Notes: generated by a model not told the origin, from the letters alone. A stretch of DNA of 64,000 nt from Variovorax jilinensis (GCF_030316885.1 NZ_JASZYQ010000004.1:372001-436000), one strand, 5' to 3'; shown: positions 17,073-25,765, counted from the first letter of the stretch. Made by a program: numbers and translations.

Positions 17073-19169
17073 TCAGGAAGTCAGGCGGCGGGCGTCGCGG
17101 CGGCGTGCGCGGCGCCGCAGCATCGCGAGCATGCCGAGCACCACCGCGACCGCGCCCATCAGCTCGGGCTCGGGCGTGCTCGGCACCTCGGCGCCGAGGC
17201 TCTGGCCCAGCGCGCTCTCGCCCACGCCCTGCGGCAACGGCAGCGGCTGGTCGACGCCGGTGGCGTTCTGCGGCGCCGTGTTGCGCACCACCTGGTCGAC
17301 CGCGATGAAGCTCGTGTACTGCGTGAGCAGGCCATGGCGCAGGCCGAGGTCCGTGATGCGCTGGCGCAGCGCGTCGCCGCCTTCGAGCGATTCCTGGTCC
17401 GACAGGCTCGCGATGCGGTGCCGTGCCCAGAGGCTGCGCAGCGCGGCGGCATCGCGGCGTGCGGCCGGATCGATCCTCAGTTCCTGGCGATACGGCCCCT
17501 CGGCCGAGCGGCCTTCGATCACGAGCCGGCCGCGGGCCTCGCCGCGCCACTTGCCGAACAGGATCAGGGGCCGCTCGCCGAGCAGGTCGGGCAGCGCCTG
17601 CGGTTCGACGTCGTAGACGTCCAGGCCCTCGAAGCGCGCCTTGACCTGCGTGAGCACCGGCGACTCGACCATGCGTTTGAAGCGCGCCGCCTGCTCGGGT
17701 GCCTGGATCGGATCGGTGATGACGAAGGGCTCGCCCATGCCCGCACGCGCCAGTCCTTCCATCAGATGGCGATTGACCGAGGAGCCGATGCCGAAGGCGA
17801 AGAGATTGGCGCGGTCGAGGTTCCTGCGCACCAGTTCGAAGGCCTCGCGCTCCACGGTCACGTAGCCGTCGGTCACCACCACCAGCGTGCGCGACACGCC
17901 TTCGGCCTTGGGCTCGGCATAGGCGCGCTTCAGCGCCGGGATCAGCTCGGTGCTGCCGCCGCCGCCGTAGTTCTGGATGGTTGCCAGCGCCTGCGTGATG
18001 TTGGCGCGCGTGGCGGGAACCGAGTGCGGAGACAGCATGCGGTTGCTGCCCGAGAACAGCAGCACGTTGAAGGTGTCGCTGGGCCGCAGGCCGCCGATCA
18101 GCCGCTCCAGCATGGCCTTGGCCGTGTCGAGCGGAAAACCGTGCATCGAACCCGAGATGTCGACCACGAAGATGTAGTCGCGCGGCGCGATCGCATTCGC
18201 GGCCACCGCCTTGGGGGGCTCGACCATCGCGAGGAAGAAATTCTCGGCATCGTTGCCCTGGCCCTGGTAGAGCATCAGGCCGGACTGGATGCGCTCGCCC
18301 GCGAGCCGCCAGTCGAGCACGAAGTCGCGGTTGTCGGCCGGCGCGGCGCTGCGCGCGAGCGAGACATCGGCATGGTTGGCGCCATCGCCGCCGGCCGCTT
18401 CACGTCGCGAGACCTCGATCGCATGCGTCGCAGAGCGCACTTCATGCAGCGCCATCGGCGTGTCGAGCGCCACCTTGAGCCTGAACGCGGTGCCGGCCTC
18501 CACGCCCGCGCGCAGCGTGGGTTGCGCCACCCAGCGCGCCCGCGCGTTCTCCGACTGCGGGCTGTTGTAGCGCGGGCCGACCACGGTCGGGAACACGAAC
18601 TGGTAGTTGCCGCCCTGCGGCACCAGCAGTTCGGTGTAGCGCAACCGTACCTTGACCTCGTCGCCCGGCAGGATGTTGGCGACATTCATCTGGAACACGT
18701 TGGACAGATGCTGCTCGAGCAGCGCGGCGGTGCGGCCTTCCTTCCTCGCGGCGTCGTAGTCGATGCGCGCCTGCGCCTTCTCGCGAATCTGTGCCGTGAT
18801 CAGTCGATCGCCGAGCCGCACGTCGAGCGCGCCGACCGCGGCCCGCGTCGAGCCGGGGAACACGTAGCGGGCCTCGATCGCGCGCTGGCCTTCGTTGCGG
18901 TAGGTCTGCGTCACCGTGACGTCCGCGATCACGCCGGAGACGCGCACGTCGACCTCGGTGCCCTTGAGCGGCAGGCGGTCCAGCGTGGGGTCGTCGCTCT
19001 TGACGAAGAAGTACGGGCTCTCGGTGCGGCTGCGCGGAGCCGGCGCTTCCTGGGCGTGCAGCGGCTGCAGGCTCAGCGCGACGAAGCTGGCGCCGGCAAT
19101 CGCCAGCGTGGCGAGCCAGAGCCAGCGGCCGGAGCGGCGGTCGGTTTGCGATGTGGCGGGGGCGTCCAT
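17073..19169 (-). CDS. VIT and vWA domain protein with PEP-CTERM sorting tail
   Basis: 698 residues from ATG 19169. A membrane/signal segment is at about 16-38. A VIT domain runs from about 50 to 190 and a von Willebrand A domain from about 330 to 500. The vWA MIDAS begins DISGSM (337-342), with later GGGGSTELIPAL and VVVTDGYVT. The C-terminus holds PEP at 666-668, a hydrophobic helix of about 14 residues and a RRRARRR cluster: a complete PEP-CTERM signal. The VIT/vWA pair suggests a metal-dependent adhesion or scaffold protein at the cell surface. It heads an operon with exosortase, an associated protein and a GT51 enzyme. A CreB-type tag lies in its promoter region. Confidence 0.85.
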   Translation of the reverse strand: MDAPATSQTDRRSGRWLWLATLAIAGASFVALSLQPLHAQEAPAPRSRTESPYFFVKSDDPTLDRLPLKGTEVDVRVSGVIADVTVTQTYRNEGQRAIEARYVFPGSTRAAVGALDVRLGDRLITAQIREKAQARIDYDAARKEGRTAALLEQHLSNVFQMNVANILPGDEVKVRLRYTELLVPQGGNYQFVFPTVVGPRYNSPQSENARARWVAQPTLRAGVEAGTAFRLKVALDTPMALHEVRSATHAIEVSRREAAGGDGANHADVSLARSAAPADNRDFVLDWRLAGERIQSGLMLYQGQGNDAENFFLAMVEPPKAVAANAIAPRDYIFVVDISGSMHGFPLDTAKAMLERLIGGLRPSDTFNVLLFSGSNRMLSPHSVPATRANITQALATIQNYGGGGSTELIPALKRAYAEPKAEGVSRTLVVVTDGYVTVEREAFELVRRNLDRANLFAFGIGSSVNRHLMEGLARAGMGEPFVITDPIQAPEQAARFKRMVESPVLTQVKARFEGLDVYDVEPQALPDLLGERPLILFGKWRGEARGRLVIEGRSAEGPYRQELRIDPAARRDAAALRSLWARHRIASLSDQESLEGGDALRQRITDLGLRHGLLTQYTSFIAVDQVVRNTAPQNATGVDQPLPLPQGVGESALGQSLGAEVPSTPEPELMGAVAVVLGMLAMLRRRARRRDARRLTS

Positions 19170-19283
19170 GGTGCGGGTCCTTCTCCTCTTGTCGTGCGAA
19201 CTTGCACGGGCCCCACTGTCGGCAGCGATCGAGAAGGCAATGGGAAGGCTGCTTGAAGTCCGGCGCCGCGGATGCAGCCTTGT

Positions 19284-19299
19284 GTGAAGTCCGTGTGAA
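19284..19299 (-). promoter_or_regulatory. CreB tag (TTCAC-N6-TTCAC), perfect match
   Basis: Read on the minus strand the sequence is TTCACACGGACTTCAC. This is a perfect match to the published CreB consensus of two TTCAC direct repeats separated by six bases. It points toward the VIT/vWA-exosortase operon, about 115 bases upstream of its start. creB and creC are encoded at 22512-24732. Confidence 0.65.
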
Positions 19300-19316
19300 G
19301 TCCCGGGCCGCGGCAC

Positions 19317-19332
19317 TTCACACGGTTTTCGG
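19317..19332 (+). promoter_or_regulatory. CreB-like tag, partial match
   Basis: On the plus strand TTCACACGGTTTTCGG keeps the first TTCAC and the six-base spacing but has TTCGG as second half (8 of 10 consensus bases). It points toward the PBP1A gene, about 45 bases upstream of its chosen start. Confidence 0.45.
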
Positions 19333-19376
19333 CTCCGTGGGGAACCATGGGGGCTCCCACGTGCTCCCTCCCTGCC

Positions 19377-21809
19377 ATGACCGATTCCTTCGACGACCGC
19401 CCCTCGGGCCATTCTTCCGATCGCCCGCCACGGCGCCCGGCTGCGCCGCGCGGTGCGCCGGCACCGGCCTGGCGGCGCTTCGCGCTGTGGGGCGCGGCGC
19501 TCACGGGCGGTGCACTGGTGGTGGTGCTGGCTGGCGGCGCGATCGCGGTGGCGACCATCTCGGCGCGGCTGCCCGACGTCTCGGCCCTGTCCGACTACCA
19601 GCCCAAGCAGCCGCTGCGCATCTTCTCGGCCGAGGGCACGCTGATCGGCGAATTCGGCGAGGAGCGCCGCACGCTGACGCCCTTCGCGCAGATCCCGCAG
19701 GTCATGAAGGACGCGGTGCTGGCGGTCGAGGACGCGCGCTTCTACGAGCATGGCGGCCTCGACTACAAGGGCTTCGCGCGTGCCGCGGTGGCCAGCCTGC
19801 AGGGCGGCCGCAAGCAGGGCGCCTCGACCATCACGATGCAGGTGGCGCGCAACGTCTACCTGAGCTCCGAACGCACGGTGCGCCGCAAGGCCTGGGAGAT
19901 CCTGCTCGCGCTGCAGATGGAGCGCGAGCTCAGCAAGGACCAGATCCTCGAGATCTACCTGAACCAGATCTACCTCGGCAACCGCGCCTACGGCTTCGCG
20001 GCCGCGGCCGACACCTACTTCGGCAAGCCGCTGCAGAGCCTCACCGTGGCCGAAGCCGCGATGCTGGCCGGCCTGCCGAAGGCGCCCGGCACCAACAACC
20101 CGGTGGCCAATCCGCGCCGTGCCCGCGCGCGCCAGCTGTACGTGATCGACCGCATGCAGGAGACCGGCTTCATCACCGCGGCACAGGCCGAATCCGCGCG
20201 CAAGGAAGAACTGCATCTGCGCGACGCCGCCGACCCATCGCGCCTGCATGCCGAATACGTGGCCGAGACCGTGCGCCAGATGATGCATGCGCAGTACGGC
20301 GACAGCATCTACACCAGCGGCCTCAAGGTCACGACCTCGCTGGTGGCGGCGGAGCAGCAGGCGGCCTACCGCTCGTTGCGCCGCGGCATCATGGACTACG
20401 AGCGGCGCCAGCCGTATCGCGGCCCCGAGGCTTTCGCCGAGCTGCCGGCCGACGACACCGATGCCGCGGCGCTCGACGATGCGGTCGATGACGCGCTGGC
20501 CGGCCACCCCGACAACGGCGACCTGCTGGCCGTCGTGGTGCTGCAGGCCGGCAGCAAGTCCGTGCGCGCGGTGCGCGCCAATGGCGAGACGCTGCAGATC
20601 GACGGCGAGGGACTCCGGCCCGCGCAGTCGGGGCTGGCGGAGAAGGCGCCGCGCGCGATCCGCATCGGCCGCGGCGCGGTCATTCGCGTGGCACGCACCG
20701 CCAAGGGCGGCTGGGAGATCACGCAGCTGCCCGAGGTCGAGGGTGCCTTCGTCTCGCTCGACCCAAAGAGCGGCGCGATCAAGTCGCTGGTCGGTGGCTT
20801 CGACTTCGACAAGAACAAGTTCAACCACGTGAGCCAGGCCTGGCGCCAGCCCGGCTCGAGCTTCAAGCCCTTCATCTATTCGGCGGCGCTCGAGAAGGGC
20901 ATCACGCCGGCCACCGTGGTCAACGATGCACCGATGAGTTTCGCGTCGGGCCCCGGCGGCAGCCTGTGGGAGCCCAAAAACTACGACGGCGGCCACGACG
21001 GTCCGATGAGCCTGCGGCGCGCGCTGCAGCAGTCGAAGAACCTGGTCACGCTGCGCGTGATGCAGTCGATCGGCGCCGACTATGCGCAGGACTGGGTCAC
21101 GCGCTTCGGCTTCGATCGCGACAAGCAGCCGGCGAACCTGCCGATGGCGCTCGGCGCGGGATCGGTGACGCCGATGCAGATGGCCACTGCGTATGCGGTG
21201 TTCGCCAACGGCGGCTATCGCATCAATCCCTATCTCGTCACGCGCGTCACCGATGCACGCGACAAGGTGCTGCTCGAGACCGAGCCGCCGCTGCTCGACG
21301 AATCGCGCCGCGCGATCCCCGAGCGCAATGCCTTCGTGATGAACTCGCTGCTGCAGAGCGTGGTCAAGGGCGGCACGGCCTCGAGGGCCTGGACCGCGCT
21401 GCGCCGCGACGACCTGTACGGCAAGACCGGCACCACCAACGATTCGTTCGACACCTGGTTCGCGGGCTTCCAGCCGAGCCGGGTCGGCATCGCGTGGGTC
21501 GGCTACGACACGCCGCGCCAGCTCGGCGTGCGCGGCGAGACCGGCGGCAGCCTGAGCCTGCCGATCTGGACCGGCTACATGCAGTCGGCGCTCAAGGGCG
21601 TGCCGGTGGCCGCGCTGAAGGCGCCCGACGGCGTGCTGCAGGTCGACGGCGAGTGGTACTTCGACGACTACGCACCGGGCCATGGCGTCGCCAGCCTGGG
21701 GCTGGATGCGACGCTCGCGCCGCTGTCGGTGGAGGACCTGGCGGGGGCGCAGGTCAGCCCGCCTGCGGCGCCGGAGGAGCGCAGCCGGATACTCGACTTC
21801 TTCCGCTAG
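19377..21809 (+). CDS. mrcA: Class A penicillin-binding protein 1A (bifunctional transglycosylase/transpeptidase)
   Basis: 810 residues from ATG 19377; an ATG 30 bases earlier is also in frame but adds no conserved sequence. A short basic cytoplasmic tail and one membrane helix (about 37-62) precede the GT51 domain, with LAVEDARFYEHGGLDY (Glu118) and GASTITMQVARN. The transpeptidase domain has SSFK (Ser494 to Lys497) and KTGT starting at Lys683. It polymerises and cross-links peptidoglycan at the inner membrane. Its promoter region is shared with the exosortase operon and holds CreB-type tags. In Pseudomonas and Aeromonas, Cre/Blr systems respond to beta-lactam inhibition of PBPs, so a feedback link is plausible here. 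Confidence 0.92.
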   Translation: MTDSFDDRPSGHSSDRPPRRPAAPRGAPAPAWRRFALWGAALTGGALVVVLAGGAIAVATISARLPDVSALSDYQPKQPLRIFSAEGTLIGEFGEERRTLTPFAQIPQVMKDAVLAVEDARFYEHGGLDYKGFARAAVASLQGGRKQGASTITMQVARNVYLSSERTVRRKAWEILLALQMERELSKDQILEIYLNQIYLGNRAYGFAAAADTYFGKPLQSLTVAEAAMLAGLPKAPGTNNPVANPRRARARQLYVIDRMQETGFITAAQAESARKEELHLRDAADPSRLHAEYVAETVRQMMHAQYGDSIYTSGLKVTTSLVAAEQQAAYRSLRRGIMDYERRQPYRGPEAFAELPADDTDAAALDDAVDDALAGHPDNGDLLAVVVLQAGSKSVRAVRANGETLQIDGEGLRPAQSGLAEKAPRAIRIGRGAVIRVARTAKGGWEITQLPEVEGAFVSLDPKSGAIKSLVGGFDFDKNKFNHVSQAWRQPGSSFKPFIYSAALEKGITPATVVNDAPMSFASGPGGSLWEPKNYDGGHDGPMSLRRALQQSKNLVTLRVMQSIGADYAQDWVTRFGFDRDKQPANLPMALGAGSVTPMQMATAYAVFANGGYRINPYLVTRVTDARDKVLLETEPPLLDESRRAIPERNAFVMNSLLQSVVKGGTASRAWTALRRDDLYGKTGTTNDSFDTWFAGFQPSRVGIAWVGYDTPRQLGVRGETGGSLSLPIWTGYMQSALKGVPVAALKAPDGVLQVDGEWYFDDYAPGHGVASLGLDATLAPLSVEDLAGAQVSPPAAPEERSRILDFFR

Positions 21810-21875
21810 CGGCGCCGGGCGGCGCGGCTTCTACACTTGGCGGCCGACACAACGCCTCCCGCCCCGCCGCACCCC

Positions 21876-22481
21876 ATGGAAACTCTCACCCTGCTGACGC
21901 TGATCCTGATCGGCGCCTGGCTCGTCAAGTCGAGCGAGCAGCGCCGCCGCATCGCACTGCTGGGCGGCCAGCTCGGCAACTACCAGATCGAGAAGCTCAT
22001 GGAGAACCTCACCGACGGCTATCTGCGCTGCCTCGGCGAGGACGCCGCCGAGCGCCGCGAGCAGGTCTGGCGCCTGCTCGACACCACCGAGCAGAAGCTC
22101 GCCGACCAGTTCCAGAACTTCGCGACCGAGTTCGCGCGCCTGCCCGAACAGGAAACCCGCGTGAGCCGGCTTCCGGTGGCGATCCCCTACCTGCAGACGC
22201 TGCTGCCGGCCACCACCTTCGATCTGCGCGCGCTGTTCGCGATCCATGCGCGCGGCATCGCGGCAGTGGCGCGCAACGAGCGCGGCCGCGCGCCGAAGGC
22301 CAAGGCCTTCATGATGTCGGCCGAGCTGTTCCTCATGCAGCACAGCTGCCACTGGTATTGCAAGTCGAGGTCTGTGGCCTCGGCCCGGCTGCTCGCGCGC
22401 CACCAGACCAGCCATGCCCAGGTGCTCGATGCCGTGAGCCCCGAGACGCGCGAGGCCTATCGGGCGTTGACCGGCGTCTGA
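21876..22481 (+). CDS. Conserved hypothetical protein with N-terminal hydrophobic helix
   Basis: 201 residues from ATG 21876. A short hydrophobic stretch at residues 4-15 may anchor it in the membrane. The rest is predicted helical and charged, including LGNYQIEKLMENLTDGYLRCLGEDAAERREQVW cut into two helices, and a late Cys-containing block SCHWYCKSR. No family is recognised. It lies 66 bases after the PBP1A gene on the same strand and may be co-transcribed with it. It converges on creC, with 30 bases between the two stops. Confidence 0.6.
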   Translation: METLTLLTLILIGAWLVKSSEQRRRIALLGGQLGNYQIEKLMENLTDGYLRCLGEDAAERREQVWRLLDTTEQKLADQFQNFATEFARLPEQETRVSRLPVAIPYLQTLLPATTFDLRALFAIHARGIAAVARNERGRAPKAKAFMMSAELFLMQHSCHWYCKSRSVASARLLARHQTSHAQVLDAVSPETREAYRALTGV

Positions 22482-22511
22482 GCGCCGCCCCGCCGGCGCG
22501 CTGCGGCGGCC

Positions 22512-23951
22512 TCAGCGCTGCGAGAGCAGCGGCAGCGTGAGCGTCGCCAGCGCGCCTCCGCGCGGCGCGTTGGCCAGCTCGACCCGGCCGCGGTGCAGCG
22601 CCGCGATCTCCTTCACGAAGGCCAGGCCCAGGCCGGTGCTCTTCTTGCGGTTGTGCGGCCGCGCAAGCGAATAGAACTTCTCGAAGACCTTGTCCTTGGC
22701 GTAGTCCGGAATCCCCGGGCCGCGGTCGCGCACGCTCACGATCGCCCGTCGCGCCCCGGCCTCGAGCGCCAGCAGCACCTCTGCGCCGTCGGGCGAGAAG
22801 TCGATCGCGTTGTCGAGCAGGTTGCTGATCGCGCGGCGCAGCAGGAAGGGGTCGCCCTCGACGCGGGCCTCGGCATGGATCGCGACCTGCACGTGCACCG
22901 CGCGCCGCGTCGCCGCCGCCTGCGCGCCCGCCGCCACCTCGCGCAGCAGCGGCGCCAGCGCCACCGGCTCGCTGCGGTCGAGCGCGCGCCGGGTCTCGAG
23001 CGCCGTGAGTTCCATCATGCGGTCGACGATCTCCTGGATGCGCTGCGTCTCGTGCGCGATGTTGGCCAGGAAGCGCTCGCGCTCGGCCTGCGGCATCGAG
23101 GGTTCCTGGATCAGTTCGGCCGCGCCGCGAATCGCCGACAGCGGGCTCTTGATCTCGTGCGTGAAGGTCTGCACGTAGTCGGCCACGTAGTTGCGGCCCG
23201 TGAAGGCGTCGCGCATCTCGCCGAGGCCGCTGCGCAGCGTGTCGACCGCGCGCCGCAGCATGCGGCCGAGGCTCAGGCTGCGCTGCGCGCGCAGCCAGCC
23301 CAGGTAATCGGAGATCAGGCCGAAGGGGCGCACCAGCCAGACCGAGACGATGATCGCCCCGACCAGCAGTGCGAGCGCCGCGCCGATGCCGACCGCCAGC
23401 GTGCGCGCCCGCGCGTCCTCGACGAACTGGCCGAAGCTCTGCACCGGCTTGCCGACGCTGACCGCGCCGACGATCTCGTTGCCCCAGCGCACCGGCGCGC
23501 CCACGTACATCACGGAACTCAGCGGATCGCCCGCGATGTCGCGCGTGGTGCGCGCACCGTAGGTGCCGGCCAGCGAGCGGCTGATGTCGCTCCACTGCGA
23601 GAAGTCGGCCCCCTGGTGGCGGCCCAGCGAATCGAACAGCACGCGGCCGCTGCGGTCGGTGACGATCATGCGCAGCTCGACGTGGCGCTTGTGCAGGTTG
23701 TAGATCTGGGCCGAGAACTGGCGCGCATAGACCGAGCGGAACAGCGGCTCCAGCCGAGCGGTGTTGATGGCGCCCGCGATCACGTCCTGCTCGACCAGGC
23801 TGGCCATCAGCTGCGACATCTCGACCAGCGATTCCTCGGCCGACTCGCGGTAGCGTGGGTCGATGTCGACCACCACGCGGTAGAGCAGGAAGGCAATGCC
23901 CGCCGTGTAGATCAGCAGGATGCCGATGAAGATGCGGGTTCTGCTCGTCAA
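22512..23951 (-). CDS. creC: Sensor histidine kinase CreC
   Basis: 479 residues with two membrane helices (about 7-26 and 187-207) bounding a periplasmic domain of about 160 residues. A HAMP-like linker leads to the dimerisation helix with HEIKSPLSAIRGAAEL (phospho-acceptor His265). ATPase-domain boxes follow: LLDNAIDFS (N box), DRGPGIP (G1) and STGLGLAFVKEI (G2). The periplasmic start DIDPRYRESAEESLVEMS is characteristic of CreC. CreC phosphorylates CreB, encoded 1 base upstream. No creD is present on either side in this window. Confidence 0.9.
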   Translation of the reverse strand: MTSRTRIFIGILLIYTAGIAFLLYRVVVDIDPRYRESAEESLVEMSQLMASLVEQDVIAGAINTARLEPLFRSVYARQFSAQIYNLHKRHVELRMIVTDRSGRVLFDSLGRHQGADFSQWSDISRSLAGTYGARTTRDIAGDPLSSVMYVGAPVRWGNEIVGAVSVGKPVQSFGQFVEDARARTLAVGIGAALALLVGAIIVSVWLVRPFGLISDYLGWLRAQRSLSLGRMLRRAVDTLRSGLGEMRDAFTGRNYVADYVQTFTHEIKSPLSAIRGAAELIQEPSMPQAERERFLANIAHETQRIQEIVDRMMELTALETRRALDRSEPVALAPLLREVAAGAQAAATRRAVHVQVAIHAEARVEGDPFLLRRAISNLLDNAIDFSPDGAEVLLALEAGARRAIVSVRDRGPGIPDYAKDKVFEKFYSLARPHNRKKSTGLGLAFVKEIAALHRGRVELANAPRGGALATLTLPLLSQR

Positions 23952-23952
23952 A

Positions 23953-24732
23953 TCAGGCGCCGTCCAGCGGCAGGTCCTCGTTCAGCGCATAGCCGGTGCC
24001 GCGCAGCGTGCGGATCGCGTCGACCTCGGGCGCGATCGCCTTGAGCTTGGCGCGCAGCGTCTTGACGTGCGCGTCGACGGTGCGGTCGAAGCTGTCGCTG
24101 GCCTCGTCCCACACCAGGCGCAGCAGGTCGTCGCGCGTGTAGACGCGGCCGGGGCGCTGCACCAGCAGGCGCAGCAGGCCGTATTCGTAGCGCGAAAGCT
24201 CGAGCAGCCGGCCGTAGTAGCGGATCTGCATGCGCTCGCTGTCCAGTGCGAAGGGACCGGCCGGCGCGGCGGCCGGTGCTGCCGCGGGCAGCGCCGGTGC
24301 GGCTGTGGCTGCAGCGCCTGCCGGGCCCGCTGCGCCCGCCGGATGGCCTCCGCGCGCGCTGCGGCGCAGGATGGTGCGCACGCGCGCCACCAGTTCACGC
24401 GGCGAGAAGGGCTTGGCGATGTAGTCGTCGGCGCCGAGCTCGAGGCCGACCACGCGGTCGATCTCGTCGCTGCGCGCGGTCAGGAAGATCATCGGCACCA
24501 GGGCGCCGCCGGGCAGCGCCTGCAGCCGCTTGAAGAGCTCGAAGCCGTTCATGTCGGGCAGGCCGACGTCGAGGATCGCGAGCGCGGGCGGCTCGGCCGC
24601 GAACTGCGCGATCGCCTGTTCGGCCGTCGCGCACCACACCGGAACGAAGCCGTCGGTGCGCAGCACGTACTGCAGGGTGTCGGCGATGCCGGATTCGTCT
24701 TCGGCGATCAGGATCCGGGGCTGGGTGGACAT
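23953..24732 (-). CDS. creB: Response regulator CreB with extended Ala/Pro linker
   Basis: 259 residues. The receiver domain has the acidic pair ED (11-12), phospho-acceptor Asp55 in LDVGLPDMNG, Thr in LTARSDE and Lys in YIAKPFSP. A winged-helix OmpR/PhoB output domain ends in RTLRGTGYAL. The segment between the two domains (about 125-163) is almost all Ala, Gly and Pro and is about 30 residues longer than in E. coli CreB. CreB binds TTCAC-N6-TTCAC; a perfect copy is at 19284-19299. The gene precedes creC with a 1-base gap. Confidence 0.9.
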   Translation of the reverse strand: MSTQPRILIAEDESGIADTLQYVLRTDGFVPVWCATAEQAIAQFAAEPPALAILDVGLPDMNGFELFKRLQALPGGALVPMIFLTARSDEIDRVVGLELGADDYIAKPFSPRELVARVRTILRRSARGGHPAGAAGPAGAAATAAPALPAAAPAAAPAGPFALDSERMQIRYYGRLLELSRYEYGLLRLLVQRPGRVYTRDDLLRLVWDEASDSFDRTVDAHVKTLRAKLKAIAPEVDAIRTLRGTGYALNEDLPLDGA

Positions 24733-24762
24733 GGCCCGGATGGTAGCCGGGCGGCCGCCGCC

Positions 24763-24957
24763 CTACTGGGCCCGGTAGCCCGCGTTCTCGATCGCGACCA
24801 GGAGGTCGTGCCGCGGGTGCTGGCTGATGACGTCGACATGGCCGGTCTCGAGATCGATCGTGACCTGCGCGCCGGGATCGACGGTCTTGAGGGCCTTCTC
24901 GACCACGCCGACGCAATGGTTGCAGCTCATGCCGGTGACCTGGATTTTCTGGCTCAT
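24763..24957 (-). CDS. copZ: CopZ-like heavy-metal-associated chaperone
   Basis: 64 residues forming a single HMA domain with the metal-binding motif GMSCNHC near residue 9-15 and a closing AIENAGY. Such proteins carry Cu(I) in the cytoplasm to P-type ATPases such as CopA or CcoI. A CcoI-type ATPase is encoded at 42593-44896. The gene is divergent from a two-component system at 25076. The ATG at 24957 has a GAAAGCTCCTTC-type context with a weak upstream purine run. Confidence 0.88.
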   Translation of the reverse strand: MSQKIQVTGMSCNHCVGVVEKALKTVDPGAQVTIDLETGHVDVISQHPRHDLLVAIENAGYRAQ

Positions 24958-25075
24958 CGTGAAAGCTCCTTCGGGTGAGTGAATCCGCAGTTTGATCCTT
25001 CCCCCCATGTCAATGTCCAGCGTGGGGGCGCTGCCTGAGGTAAAACCGACGGGTTTTTTCCCACTCCCTGCCGCC

Positions 25076-25765
25076 ATGCGAATTCTCCTCGTCGAAGACG
25101 ATGCCGTCCTGCGCGACGTGATGCTGCGCAGCCTCGCCGATGCCGGGCACCGCGTCGACGTGGCCGCCAATGTCGAGGACGCGGACCATCTCTGGCGCGT
25201 CCAGCCCTTCGATGCCGTGCTGCTCGACCTCAACCTTCCGGCCAGCGCGAGCGCGACCAGCGGCCTGGCGAGCGGTCTCACGGCGCTGCGCCATGCGCGG
25301 GCGCGCAACGACCGCACGCCGGTGCTGGTGCTGACGGCGCGCGACCGCACTGACGAGCGCATCGCGGGCCTCGATGCCGGCGCCGACGACTACCTCGGCA
25401 AGCCCTTCGACCTGGCCGAGGTCGAGGCCCGGCTGCGTGCGCTGGTGCGCCGCGCCCAGGGCACCGACGACATCTCTCTGCTGGGCCAGCTCAAGCTCGA
25501 TCGGCGCGCGCGGCGCTTCGCGATCGGAGGCGTGCACCTGGACCTGCCCGCGCGCGAGTTCGAGGTGCTGTGGGAGCTCATGAGCCCGCCGGGCCGCACG
25601 ATCAGCAAGCGGGAGCTGTCCGACAAGCTCTCGACCTTCGACGAATCGCTCGGCGACAACGCTCTGGAGGCCTTCATATCGAGGCTGCGCAAGAAGTTGC
25701 TGGGCAGCGGCGCCGTGATCCGGACGCTGCGGGGCATCGGCTACCTGCTGGAAGCCGAGGCGTGA
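25076..25765 (+). CDS. OmpR-family response regulator (QseB/TctD-like)
   Basis: 229 residues from ATG 25076; longer frames upstream show no conserved sequence. Receiver motifs are EDD (about 7-9), phospho-acceptor Asp in LLDLNLP and LTARDRTDE, with KPFD at its end. Right after LDLNLP there is an insert of about eight to ten small residues (ASASATSGLAS) not usual for the family. A winged-helix output domain follows, ending in RTLRGIGYLLEAEA. It overlaps the kinase start as GTGA. What it regulates is unknown; the divergent copZ gene is one candidate. Confidence 0.88.
   Translation: MRILLVEDDAVLRDVMLRSLADAGHRVDVAANVEDADHLWRVQPFDAVLLDLNLPASASATSGLASGLTALRHARARNDRTPVLVLTARDRTDERIAGLDAGADDYLGKPFDLAEVEARLRALVRRAQGTDDISLLGQLKLDRRARRFAIGGVHLDLPAREFEVLWELMSPPGRTISKRELSDKLSTFDESLGDNALEAFISRLRKKLLGSGAVIRTLRGIGYLLEAEA

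Larger units (their letters stand above)
19170..19376. promoter_or_regulatory. Divergent promoter region of the VIT/vWA operon and the PBP1A gene
   Basis: 207 bases between two divergent genes. An 11-base perfect inverted repeat, CCGTGTGAAGT (19291-19301) and ACTTCACACGG (19315-19325), encloses a 13-base GC-rich loop. A third GTGTGAAGT copy lies at 19282-19290. The arms contain the TTCAC elements described in the two CreB-tag entries. Confidence 0.6.

Noticed and set aside
17073..21683. A 1536-codon frame on the minus strand running through the PBP1A gene
   Set aside because: Only its end (17073-19169) encodes conserved VIT/vWA sequence. The rest is antisense to the PBP1A gene, lacks any motif and reflects high GC.
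25042..25057. Small AAAACC-GACG-GGTTTT hairpin before the response regulator
   Set aside because: The stem is short and lies just before the start codon; it may be chance, and I see no reason to call it a terminator or attenuator.
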